Assembly: GCF_965218915.1 (NCBI RefSeq)
Contig: NZ_OZ244708.1
Coordinates: forward strand, 682,001 to 746,000
Length of the DNA: 64,000 bases
Source of the DNA: Novosphingopyxis sp965218915
Lineage (GTDB): Bacteria; Pseudomonadota; Alphaproteobacteria; Sphingomonadales; Sphingomonadaceae
Direction of reading: 5' to 3'
The notes below the pieces were generated by a model, which saw nothing but the letters and a program-made list of their open reading frames with translations, was not told where the DNA came from and made no database searches. Shown here piece by piece: positions 1 through 9,923 of the stretch (positions within the stretch are counted from its first letter, which is position 1; each line of letters opens with the position of its first letter). The translations under genes were made by a program, and so were the position numbers.

Positions 1-1002
1 CATCTGCTCGGCCGCGCCGGTGCCGACACGCCATCGGCCAACCGCATCACCTTGCTGCGCGACAGCGATGGCGACGGCGAGGTGGATTTGCGCTCGACTT
101 TTCTCAAGGGGTTGAACTCGCCCTTCGGGATGGCCGTGATCGGTGACAAATTCTACGTCGCCGATACCGATGCGCTGCTGGTCTTTCCCTATCGGCCCGA
201 TGCGACCGAGATTAGCGCGAAAGGGCGCAAGCTTTATGGGCTGAACGCGATGGCGCCGAACACCCACTGGACGCGCAATCTGGCGGTGAGCCCGGACCAG
301 AAGAAGCTTTACATCGCGGTCGGATCGAACAGCAATATCGGCGACAACGGGCTCGACAGCGAACGGGGCCGGGCGATGGTGATCGAATATGATCTCACCA
401 CCGGCAAGGCGATCCCCCTCGCCACCGGCATGCGCAACCCGGTGGGTCTCGCTTTCTATCCTGGCAGCGATATTTTATGGGCGGTCGTGAACGAGCGCGA
501 CATGCTCGGATCGGATCTGGTCCCCGATTATCTGGCGGAAGTCGAATTCGGCGCGGATTACGGATGGCCGTGGCATTATTGGGGCGGATATACCGATCCC
601 CGCGTAAAGCCAGCACGGCCCGAAAAGCGTCAGTATGAGCGGCGCCCGGACTATTCGCTCGGCCCCCATGTCGCGGCGCTTGGGCTGGTCTTTGCCGATA
701 GGACGAGACTGGGCGGAAGCTTTGCCAATGGCGCCTTTGTCGCGCGGCACGGCAGCTGGAACCGCGAGCCGCCATCGGGTTACGATGTGATCTTCGTGCC
801 GTTCCGCAATGCCAGGCCGGTCGGCAAGCAGATCGAGATACTCTCCGGCTTTCTCGACCAGAACGGCGATGCGCACGGCCGCCCGACCATGCTTGCCGCC
901 GACAAGACCGGTGCGCTGCTGGTCAGCGACGATGTCGGCAATGTGATATGGCGCGTTACGCCGGACGCTTCCGCACCGGCAGCCAGCGGCAGCGTGCGCT
1001 GA
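1..1002 (+). CDS. PQQ-dependent sugar (sorbosone/glucose) dehydrogenase-like protein, 5' end missing
   Basis: The frame is already open at base 1 and ends at the TGA at 1000-1002, so the start lies before the window; a TTG at 52 is unlikely to be the real start. The visible 333 residues match the sorbosone/soluble glucose dehydrogenase family, beta-propeller enzymes of the periplasm that oxidise sugars with pyrroloquinoline quinone. Recognisable family motifs are RNPVGLAF, GADYGWPW and HGSWNREPPSGY, plus a DSDGDGEVD calcium-binding-like loop near the first visible residues. The substrate cannot be told from sequence. It precedes rpoZ by 97 bases and is probably transcribed separately. The signal peptide expected for this family would be in the missing part. 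Confidence 0.8.
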   Translation, partial: HLLGRAGADTPSANRITLLRDSDGDGEVDLRSTFLKGLNSPFGMAVIGDKFYVADTDALLVFPYRPDATEISAKGRKLYGLNAMAPNTHWTRNLAVSPDQKKLYIAVGSNSNIGDNGLDSERGRAMVIEYDLTTGKAIPLATGMRNPVGLAFYPGSDILWAVVNERDMLGSDLVPDYLAEVEFGADYGWPWHYWGGYTDPRVKPARPEKRQYERRPDYSLGPHVAALGLVFADRTRLGGSFANGAFVARHGSWNREPPSGYDVIFVPFRNARPVGKQIEILSGFLDQNGDAHGRPTMLAADKTGALLVSDDVGNVIWRVTPDASAPAASGSVR

Positions 1003-1099
1003 GCGCGACCCCGCTTGACTTTGACGAGGCCGATCCCTAACTCCGGTCGGCCTCAAATCCCGTACATCCCCCCGTACATTCCAGAGCATAGGAGCCGTC

Positions 1100-1435
1100 A
1101 TGGCGCGTGTAACCGTTGAAGATTGTGTCGACAAGGTCTCGAACCGTTTCGATCTGGTCCTCTTCGCCGCCGAGCGCGCGCGCGAGATTTCCGGCGGCGC
1201 CGATCTGACGATCGATCGCGACCGGGACAAAAACCCCGTCGTCGCGCTGCGCGAAATCGCCGAGCAGACGGTCAAGCCCAAGCATCTCGAAGAAGGTCTC
1301 GTCCAGTCGCTGCAAAAGGTGCAGGTCGATGATGACGACGAGATCGAGGAAGTGAGCTCGCTCAGCCAGTCCGCCGAGGCGCTTCGCGTCACCGCCGCGG
1401 CGCCGGCCCGCTCGGCGGGCGTCGCGCGCGACTGA
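1100..1435 (+). CDS. rpoZ: DNA-directed RNA polymerase omega subunit
   Basis: A 111-residue protein starting MARVTVEDCVDKVSNRFDLV, the classic alphaproteobacterial omega start. Omega binds the beta-prime subunit and helps core RNA polymerase assemble in the cytoplasm. The conserved N-terminal core (about residues 1-60) includes the VALREIAEQTV segment. The C-terminal 45 residues are an acidic stretch (DDDDEIEE) followed by a low-complexity Ala-rich tail that is common in sphingomonads. The start is the ATG after a purine-rich stretch (ggagccgtc). Its 3' end faces the DUF3857 gene on the other strand, 33 bases away. Confidence 0.95.
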   Translation: MARVTVEDCVDKVSNRFDLVLFAAERAREISGGADLTIDRDRDKNPVVALREIAEQTVKPKHLEEGLVQSLQKVQVDDDDEIEEVSSLSQSAEALRVTAAAPARSAGVARD

Positions 1436-1468
1436 AAAATCGGCCCGGCGAGGACGGGCGGTCGCCGC

Positions 1469-4258
1469 TCAGCTTTTGAGTTTCCATATCCGGGCTTCCA
1501 ACGGCAATTCGGGATCCGCCATAATCGCCTGATCCTGAAGGCGCTGTCCGTCTTTTCCGCCCGCGGCCAAGCCGATGAAATAGCGCGCATGCTGGGCGTC
1601 CGGATTGGTCAGAAGCGCAGACCGCCAGTCTTCCATTGCTTCCTCCCTGCGGTCCTTCCGCCAATAGATCAGGCCACGATTTTCCAGCGCGGCATAGCTG
1701 CTCTCGCTGAGCTCGGCGGCGCGGGTGCAGTCCTTCAGCGCGCTGTCCAGAGCCAGGCCGTAACCCGCTTTGAGTTCGCAGCTTGCGCGGTATAGTTCGG
1801 CATCTCCCGGCTTGGCGTCGAACGCCGCGCCCAGCAGCGCCAGTGCTTCCTCGCTCTTACCGCTCTGCGCCAGCGCGTTCGCGCGTACGATAGCGATATC
1901 CTTCCGCTCGACGCCCGCCGACTCGAACTCGTCCGCTGCGGACAGCATTTCTTCCGGACGGTGGTGGAGCCACAGGATTTTCGCCATTTCCCGCATGGTT
2001 TCGGTGGACGACGGATCGAGCTTGCGCGCCTCCGCGACGGCTGCAAGCGCCAGTTCGGGATGATCCTGCTCGCGCATTCGGGCGAGCAGAAGATAATTTT
2101 CCACATCCGGCTCCCTGCCGAGAACATGTTCGATGTCTGCAGCGGCGCCGTCATGATCGCCGACGCCCATCAGGAACGACGCGCGGTTGCGATAGGGCAG
2201 CAACTCGTCGGGTTCGGCCCGCGCGACGGCTCCGTCATAGGCTTTCTTCAACGACGCGGCGCGGCCCTCCTTATAAGCGGTGACCACCGACACCGCCTTG
2301 CTTTCCACCGTTGGCGGCGCAACCAGTTTGAGCTTGTCCGCTCTCGCGCGGGCAAGATCGGCACGGATATTCGGCAGGTCCGATGCCGGCACTTCAGCCG
2401 CGACCGACCGATAGACCATGCTTCCATCGAGGCGGTTGCCGTTGAGCCGAAAATCGTGCTGGAAGTGAATTCCCGCGATGCGCTCGTCGAAAACCGGTTT
2501 TCCCGTCAAGTCGAATGACGTCGCGTTCTCCGGCAGCAGTACGGAAACCTTATAGGTCCAGTAGGTGGCATCCCCGATGTACACGGGGGTATCGGACCAT
2601 TCCGGTCGTCCGCGGTTCTCGTTGAACTCATGGGTTTCCACCCAAGGACTCAGTTCCGTTTCGTAGCGATGACCGGACCAGGACCAGAAACCGTTTTCTA
2701 TGGTCTGACCCGTAACAATGGCGGTACGCCCGTCATCCTCGAACCGAACCGAAGCGTCCGTCGCAAAACCGCTGCCCCAGGCTTCGTTTCCGAGAAACTG
2801 GTCCAGCTGATCCTGAAAACTGTCTTTATCCAGTCCCGCCTGTGCCGTTTTCATGGCGGCGGCCTCGTCGCCGCGGAGCGTGACGACGGTGTGGACGAGC
2901 GTCGGAAATCCGATGCCCGCACGGTTGTCGATCGTCTTTTCCACGGATTTGGTCGGCACGCTGAGCGGGCGGAAGGGAACATCGACCAGACCCGAGCCAT
3001 CGGTCGTCAACGGCAGCGCCTTGTAGAACAGCGGCACGTCCAGGATGTTTGCCGGGGTGGTTCCGAGCTTGGTGCCGTCGAGCCAGTAATCCGTACCGTC
3101 AACCCGGGCGCGCACCACCATATGGTTGAAAGGGTAAAAGCCCGGCAGCAGATCGCCGATAACGTCGCCGTCCTTCATATTGACCAGCATGGGCTGCGCG
3201 TCGATGCCCAATGCGCGCAGGATGGTCGTCAGCAGAAGACTCTTCGCCTTGCAGTCTCCGTAGCGCTTTTGCCAAGTGACATCGGGGTCTTGCGGGGTGT
3301 AATTGCCGAAAGCCAATCCGTTGTAGAGATAGCGGATCTTGGACTGGACCAGCGCCACGGCGCTCGCCATCCGCGTCGTGGCGTCACTGCTTTCGGTGGC
3401 GATCCGCGTCACTTCGCCGGCCAGTCCGCCGTCCGGATCGAACGACGCGCGGTCTTCGAACAGTTTCGCGGCGCTGCGGCTGACGGCGTTCCAGTCCGCG
3501 AAAGTGCTGTAGTTTATGGTCGGCGGCTTGGTGAAACGGGCGGGCGCGTTGTCCGCCTGCTCCCTGGGCTTGGGCAGCACGCCTTCGAACCGGATCTCGT
3601 GTTCGCCGGCCCGTTCCGTTTCCGCGATCCGCGCGCCATCGTCCGCGGTCCATTTCAGCGGGGTGCGGGTCGGCCAAATCAGGCGGAAGCGGTTGAGTCC
3701 GATCTGCACCGGAGCGGCGGGGATCGGTTGCAAGCCGGCGGCGTTGCCGTCCAGCGCCGGATCTTCGTTGACGCGCGTGGCGCGTATGCGGATGACATCG
3801 CCGAGCTGCAATCCGGTAAGCTGCATGGTCGCGGTCAGCACGCCGTCGATCGCTAAGCGTTCCAGGTTCGCTTCCCGCCGGATGACTTCCAAGCGTTTGT
3901 CATCGGCCAGCGCGTCGATCACGTCGCCGCCTCGGACGATCTGGATCGAATGGATCAGCATGTCCTGGACGTCGGGTTGCCATTGCAATTGGATATTGCC
4001 GGCCGCCGAAAGCATCTCGGGCGAAACGAGCTGATAGGCGATGTCGCTGTAAACGAGTTCGCGTCCACCCTCGATCCTGATCTGGTTGTCGCTGATCAGA
4101 AAGACCCGCTCGCCTCTCTCGTCCAACGGGGGAAGTTCGGCCGGATCGATCCAGTCCGGCGCCGGCGCGTAGCTTGGCTGCTCCTCCTGTGCGATGACGG
4201 CGGACGACGAGCAGAGCAGCGCCGCCAGAAAAAGCCCGCGCGTTCCGGAATATATCAT
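1469..4258 (-). CDS. DUF3857 / transglutaminase-like protein with C-terminal TPR repeats
   Basis: About 929 residues from the ATG at 4258, chosen because GGGGGGA stands 5 bases upstream; an ATG 12 bases further up lacks this. A signal peptide (MIYSGTRGLFLAALLCSSS, cleaved near VIAQ) predicts export. The N-terminal half is a DUF3857 domain. It is followed by a transglutaminase-like segment at about residues 310-385 with the Cys motif YGDCKAKSLLLTTILRALG and a later His (FNHMV) and Asp (WLDGTK), a plausible Cys-His-Asp triad. The last 300 residues carry TPR-like repeats. Proteins of this type are common in sphingomonads and Bacteroidetes, and their substrate is unknown. The gene lies downstream of ftsH in the same direction, but a terminator and a repeat element separate them. 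Confidence 0.8.
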   Translation of the reverse strand: MIYSGTRGLFLAALLCSSSAVIAQEEQPSYAPAPDWIDPAELPPLDERGERVFLISDNQIRIEGGRELVYSDIAYQLVSPEMLSAAGNIQLQWQPDVQDMLIHSIQIVRGGDVIDALADDKRLEVIRREANLERLAIDGVLTATMQLTGLQLGDVIRIRATRVNEDPALDGNAAGLQPIPAAPVQIGLNRFRLIWPTRTPLKWTADDGARIAETERAGEHEIRFEGVLPKPREQADNAPARFTKPPTINYSTFADWNAVSRSAAKLFEDRASFDPDGGLAGEVTRIATESSDATTRMASAVALVQSKIRYLYNGLAFGNYTPQDPDVTWQKRYGDCKAKSLLLTTILRALGIDAQPMLVNMKDGDVIGDLLPGFYPFNHMVVRARVDGTDYWLDGTKLGTTPANILDVPLFYKALPLTTDGSGLVDVPFRPLSVPTKSVEKTIDNRAGIGFPTLVHTVVTLRGDEAAAMKTAQAGLDKDSFQDQLDQFLGNEAWGSGFATDASVRFEDDGRTAIVTGQTIENGFWSWSGHRYETELSPWVETHEFNENRGRPEWSDTPVYIGDATYWTYKVSVLLPENATSFDLTGKPVFDERIAGIHFQHDFRLNGNRLDGSMVYRSVAAEVPASDLPNIRADLARARADKLKLVAPPTVESKAVSVVTAYKEGRAASLKKAYDGAVARAEPDELLPYRNRASFLMGVGDHDGAAADIEHVLGREPDVENYLLLARMREQDHPELALAAVAEARKLDPSSTETMREMAKILWLHHRPEEMLSAADEFESAGVERKDIAIVRANALAQSGKSEEALALLGAAFDAKPGDAELYRASCELKAGYGLALDSALKDCTRAAELSESSYAALENRGLIYWRKDRREEAMEDWRSALLTNPDAQHARYFIGLAAGGKDGQRLQDQAIMADPELPLEARIWKLKS

Positions 4259-4310
4259 GCTTCCCCCCAATCGCGATTTGGCGCGATCTCTATAGTTTTC
4301 CCCAAAGAAA

Positions 4311-4490
4311 GGCGATTATGTACTTTGCAAACCCGTTTCCTTTTTCGTCACCCCAGCGAAAGCTGGGGTCTCGGGCGGGATCGCCATAAGTCCTGAGATG
4401 CCAGCTTTCGCTGGCATGACGAACAAAGAAAGGCGGAGCCATGCTGTTTGGAATTTCCATCCGACAGGGTTTGCAAGGTACATAATCGCC
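4311..4490. repeat. Small repeat element with 24-base near-perfect inverted ends and two internal hairpins
   Basis: The outer ends, 4311-4334 and 4467-4490, are inverted copies with a single mismatch (begins GGCGATTATGTAC; the other end reads GTACATAATCGCC). Inside are two hairpins, CCCCAGCGAAAGCTGGGG at 4351-4368 and ATGCCAGCTTTCGCTGGCAT at 4399-4418, and an inner inverted CGTCA/TGACG pair. It lies between the ftsH terminator and the start of the DUF3857 gene. The structure resembles a REP/MITE-type intergenic element; no protein is encoded. Its effect on the downstream promoter is unknown. Confidence 0.6.
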
Positions 4491-4520
4491 AAAAGAAAAG
4501 GGTCCTGGCGGACCCTTTTC
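4491..4520 (-). terminator. Intrinsic terminator after ftsH
   Basis: On the minus strand the sequence reads AAAAGGGTCC-GCCA-GGACCCTTTT followed by CTTTT, a GC stem flanked by an A/T run. It sits 20 bases after the ftsH stop codon, as expected for a Rho-independent terminator. Confidence 0.75.
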
Positions 4521-4539
4521 GCAGCTATCGGCGAGCGGC

Positions 4540-6495
<1,956 letters not shown>

Positions 6496-6987
6496 CTCAT
6501 GCTCCGTTCCAACCCGCCCAATGTAAGGCGGCGATGGTGAATGGCAATATAACGCGCGCGGCAATCATCTCGCGGCGCCGCGGAAGAGCTTTCAGCGGCG
6601 GCGCCAGCCGCAATCGGGCGCGTAAGGTGACACGGATTACAGGGATGGGGGCAAGAAATTGCGGCGAACCGTTGACCGGGATCGACGAGCGGCATGAGGG
6701 CGAGGCTGTCGGCGCGGAAGACGGGCGGATCATGGACCGAACATAGCACGAACATGGCTCGTAGGACAGGATTATTCGCGGCCGGTTTCTCAAACCCTCT
6801 CCCGTTGACGGGAGGGGAGCGAGCCCCCGACTTGATCCGGAGCGCAGCGGTGAGGGGATGCCCCACGAGCTGTCAGTGCGTCGATGGCGCTGGCGCGCCA
6901 CCCACCCTCATCCAACTCCAGCTAGGCGCTTCGCGCCAAGCTTGCATATCCTTCTCCCGCCCGGGCAGTAGAAGGGTTTTTCATCTC
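6496..6987. other. Intergenic region between tilS and ftsH
   Basis: About 490 bases without a supported gene. It must contain the ftsH promoter (minus strand). Around 6797-6840 is a GC-rich inverted-repeat element (CCCTCTCCCGTTGACGGGAGGG) of the type scattered in sphingomonad intergenic DNA, and at 6922-6938 a short hairpin (AGGCGCTTCGCGCC). Open frames crossing it on both strands have no recognisable similarity or ribosome site. Confidence 0.5.
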
Positions 6988-8028
6988 TCATTCGTCTTCA
7001 CCGACTTCAGCTCTTCCGCGGCGGGGCGGCGCGGGTCCCAGGCGCCAACGCTCTCCATCGGGCCGGCACATGGCCGCGCCCACGCTGCACGGCTGGCCCG
7101 AACGCAGCCGGCCCAGCGCCTCGGCCAGCGTCTCGCCGCGCGGATGTTCGCCGAGCTCCGCCAGCGCGGCGGCGAGGAGGCGGCGCTGGATTTCGTGGGG
7201 GAAGGCGGCGGCGGCGAGCAGGAGAGTGCCGTCCGGCGCGTGTTCGAGGGCGAGACTTTGTTCGCGTTCGGCGACCCAGCGCAAGGCGGCGTCCGCCTCG
7301 GCCATCGCATCGGCGGTGCGCACGGCGGCGGCGGGTGGGAAAATATCGGGCGCGCGCGACAGCAGCGCGCGCATCCGCACCCGGTCGAAGGCATCGTCGC
7401 GGTTGCTGGGATCGTCGACCGGAGACAGCCCGGCTGCGGCGCAGCAGGCGATCAATTCCGCTTTGGTGAAGCCCAGCAGCGGGCGCAGGATCGCGCCGTT
7501 GCGGCGGCGGATGCCGGACAGCCCGGATAGGCCGCTGCCACGCGCCAGCCGCATCAGCAGCGTCTCCAGCTGGTCGTCGGCATGATGCGCGGTGGCGACG
7601 AAGCGCAGATCGGAGCGGTCGGCCCATGCCTCGAGCAGTTCGTAGCGCGCCGCGCGCGCCGCCGCCTGGATATTGCCGGCGATCGGCTTCGAGAGCCGAA
7701 GAATCTCGTGCGGGATCGACCGCGCCGCGCAGCTATCGGCGACATAGGCCGCCTCGTCCGCCGCCTCGGGCCGCAGCCCGTGATCGACTGTGGCCGCCGC
7801 GATCCGGCCCGGCATCGCTTCTTCCGCCAGCAGCAGCAGCGCGAGGCTGTCCGGGCCGCCCGATACGGCCAGTCCCAGCCGTTCGACCGCGCCGCCCGCC
7901 GCCCGTTCGAGCCCGCGGGCGAAGCGTCCGCTCAGGTCACTTGCAATCGGCCTTGGCCTTGCCGGAGGCGACGCGATCGGCCAGCCGACCCGAGGCGGCG
8001 TCGGGATAGACGTCGGCCAGTTCGGCAT
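6988..8028 (-). CDS. tilS: tRNA(Ile)-lysidine synthase
   Basis: TilS uses ATP to attach lysine to C34 of the minor tRNA-Ile, changing its anticodon specificity to AUA; it is essential in most bacteria. The PP-loop motif SGGPDS is clear, with downstream ATAHHADDQLETLLMRLARG, a signature of the family. The coordinates use the only ATG upstream (8028), but this overlaps cpoB by about 90 bases and adds an atypical Pro-rich N-terminus. Homologues usually begin about 25 residues before SGGPDS, which would put the start near 7944, where no ATG, GTG or TTG is in frame, only ATT or CTG. The start is therefore uncertain. It is probably translationally coupled to cpoB. Confidence 0.9.
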   Translation of the reverse strand: MPNWPTSIPTPPRVGWPIASPPARPRPIASDLSGRFARGLERAAGGAVERLGLAVSGGPDSLALLLLAEEAMPGRIAAATVDHGLRPEAADEAAYVADSCAARSIPHEILRLSKPIAGNIQAAARAARYELLEAWADRSDLRFVATAHHADDQLETLLMRLARGSGLSGLSGIRRRNGAILRPLLGFTKAELIACCAAAGLSPVDDPSNRDDAFDRVRMRALLSRAPDIFPPAAAVRTADAMAEADAALRWVAEREQSLALEHAPDGTLLLAAAAFPHEIQRRLLAAALAELGEHPRGETLAEALGRLRSGQPCSVGAAMCRPDGERWRLGPAPPRRGRAEVGEDE

Positions 8029-8866
8029 AGGCTTGACAGGCTTCGCTCTTCTTGTCGAGCTGCGTCAGCGCGACGCCGAGAAAATACAGGCTGTCGGGTG
8101 CGCGGTCGCCGCGCGGGTCCTGCTGGTAATTTTCCAGGAAATGCTGCGCGGACGTAGCCGGCTTCTTGTCGTCGAGCCATGCGCGGCCGAGCAGGTTGCG
8201 TGCGTAGCTGACGCGCGCGGCCTTGGGATAATCCTTCACCGTCTTGGCCAGCTGCACCTGTGCCTCCGGGAAAAAGCCGGCCTCCCACAATCTGTAGCCG
8301 TAGACATAGCTGTCCTCCGCCGCGTCTCCGGTGGATGGCCGCTCGATCGCGGCGACCGCCTGCTGGCGCGAGGCCGTAGCGACGGCGGATGGTTTTTCGG
8401 CAGCCGAGGCCGGGCGCGCGGGGTTCTCGGCAGCGGTGGCGGCGGGCGCTTCCTCTTCAGGCACCGGCACGGCGGCGGGCGCCGCCTCGAGCTTGGCGAG
8501 CCGGTCCTGCATCGCCTTCAACTGGGTTTCCAGCTGGCGCAGCTGATAGCCGCGCTCCTCGACCTGACCGGTCAGACTGGCGAGCTGGCCCTCCAGCGCG
8601 TCGACGCGCGCCATCAGATTGCCGACGGTGCTGGTATCGCCGGTGGTACCGGGCACGCTGCGCGGGGGCTGCTGGGCCTGGATTTCGGGCTCGAAATATT
8701 TGTCCGAACCGCCCGGAAAAACCTTTCGCTGCAGCGCGCGCACCTCCTGCTCGATCCGGTCGAGCCGGCTCGGCACGCTGACATCCTGCGCGCCCGCGGC
8801 CATCGGCATCGATGCCGCGGCCGCCATGAAGGCCGCACTCGCCATTGTCAGATATTTGAAGCGCAT
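7937..8866 (-). CDS. cpoB: Tol-Pal system / cell-division coordinator protein CpoB (YbgF)
   Basis: A 309-residue periplasmic protein with a signal peptide ending ...MPMAAGAQ. Residues about 30-150 form a predicted coiled coil (RLDRIEQEVRALQRKVF and a second heptad-rich segment LEGQLASLTGQVEERGYQL). A Pro/Ala-rich linker follows, then TPR repeats from about residue 185 (DSYVYGYRLWEAGFFPEAQ...). This is the YbgF/CpoB layout; CpoB links peptidoglycan synthesis with Tol-Pal-driven outer-membrane constriction. The pal gene normally upstream is not here; the next gene upstream is the RodZ-like one, 142 bases away. The tail overlaps the tilS reading frame. Confidence 0.9.
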   Translation of the reverse strand: MRFKYLTMASAAFMAAAASMPMAAGAQDVSVPSRLDRIEQEVRALQRKVFPGGSDKYFEPEIQAQQPPRSVPGTTGDTSTVGNLMARVDALEGQLASLTGQVEERGYQLRQLETQLKAMQDRLAKLEAAPAAVPVPEEEAPAATAAENPARPASAAEKPSAVATASRQQAVAAIERPSTGDAAEDSYVYGYRLWEAGFFPEAQVQLAKTVKDYPKAARVSYARNLLGRAWLDDKKPATSAQHFLENYQQDPRGDRAPDSLYFLGVALTQLDKKSEACQAYAELADVYPDAASGRLADRVASGKAKADCK

Positions 8867-9008
8867 CGTTTTCCTCTCGTTCCGGTCGTCCTCAGGACGG
8901 TTCCGTGCAAGTCCGTAACGGATCGCTCGGGCCTCCGCACCGCCGGATCATCGTGTGAGAACCGCATTGTCGATCCCGCGTCTGACAGCGCCATGAACGA
9001 ACTCGCGA

Positions 9009-9824
9009 TCAGGTGGCCGTATCGGCAGCGCCGCCGCCGCGCGCGATCAAGGCTCCGGCGCTGATGCCGATATCCTTGACCGCCCGCTCGGGTGGCCCGA
9101 GCGGGGCGACTTGCTGCCCGCCGACGGTGACCGTCAGCGCTTCGGGACGCCCGACATTGATCATCGGATTGTTCGCCTGCCTCGGCACTTCGTAGCGCTC
9201 GCCAGGGCGCATCGTCTTGATCAGCAGCGTCTCGTTGGCGGCGTCGTAGACGCGCACCCAGACGTCCTTGTTGGCGGTGAGCACCACCTGGCCATCGGCG
9301 CTCGGTCCCGCCGCCGCGGGCGCTTTCGCGGCAGGCATGCCTTGGTCCGACTGCACCGCGGCCTGCCGCGCCTGGAGGTAGGGATCGGCCGGCTCGCTGG
9401 TCCAGAAGAAACCGCGCCAGATGCCGTAGCCGGCGACCAGGATCAGCCCGATCAGCGCCGCCGTCCAACCGAGCATACGCGGCGGCGTGCGTGCGGGGTC
9501 GGCGGGCTTGAAATTGTCCTGCTCTCTGGTGCGATCCGGGCGCGGCTGCTGACCGATCTCTTCGCGCAGTTGCTGCGCGACATGGTCCTCGTCGATGCCC
9601 AGCGCGCGCGCATAGGATTTGGCAAAACCGATTTCGTAGGTGCTGGCGGGCAGCGCATCGTGGTCCGATGCTTCCAGCGCCTTGAGATGACGCATGGGGA
9701 TGCGGGTCTGTTCGGCGATGTCGCTCAGCGACAGCGATTGCAGCTCGCGCTGATGATGCAGCATTTCGCCCACCGTGCCATAGGCGGCTGCGGTATCCTC
9801 GGGCTGCGCTTGCTCGTCTTCCAC
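9009..9824 (-). CDS. RodZ-like cytoskeletal membrane protein (HTH + TM + DUF4115)
   Basis: A 271-residue bitopic membrane protein. Residues about 16-80 are a helix-turn-helix domain (GEMLHHQRELQSLSLSDIAE). A basic Pro-rich linker leads to one transmembrane helix near residues 118-138 (TAALIGLILVAGYGIW), and the C-terminal part is a periplasmic DUF4115 domain. RodZ anchors MreB to the membrane through the HTH domain in rod-shaped cells. The gene lies 99 bases downstream of ptsP on the same strand. The architecture is clear, but the function in this organism is inferred. Confidence 0.82.
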   Translation of the reverse strand: MEDEQAQPEDTAAAYGTVGEMLHHQRELQSLSLSDIAEQTRIPMRHLKALEASDHDALPASTYEIGFAKSYARALGIDEDHVAQQLREEIGQQPRPDRTREQDNFKPADPARTPPRMLGWTAALIGLILVAGYGIWRGFFWTSEPADPYLQARQAAVQSDQGMPAAKAPAAAGPSADGQVVLTANKDVWVRVYDAANETLLIKTMRPGERYEVPRQANNPMINVGRPEALTVTVGGQQVAPLGPPERAVKDIGISAGALIARGGGAADTAT

Positions 9825-9923
9825 AATCCCTCCGGCTTTCCGGTTTTTCCCGGAAAGATTTGCCCTGTGTGTGCAAATGCGGCGGCGGGGGGGCGCTTGT
9901 CAATGGCGATGACCGGGGGGCGA

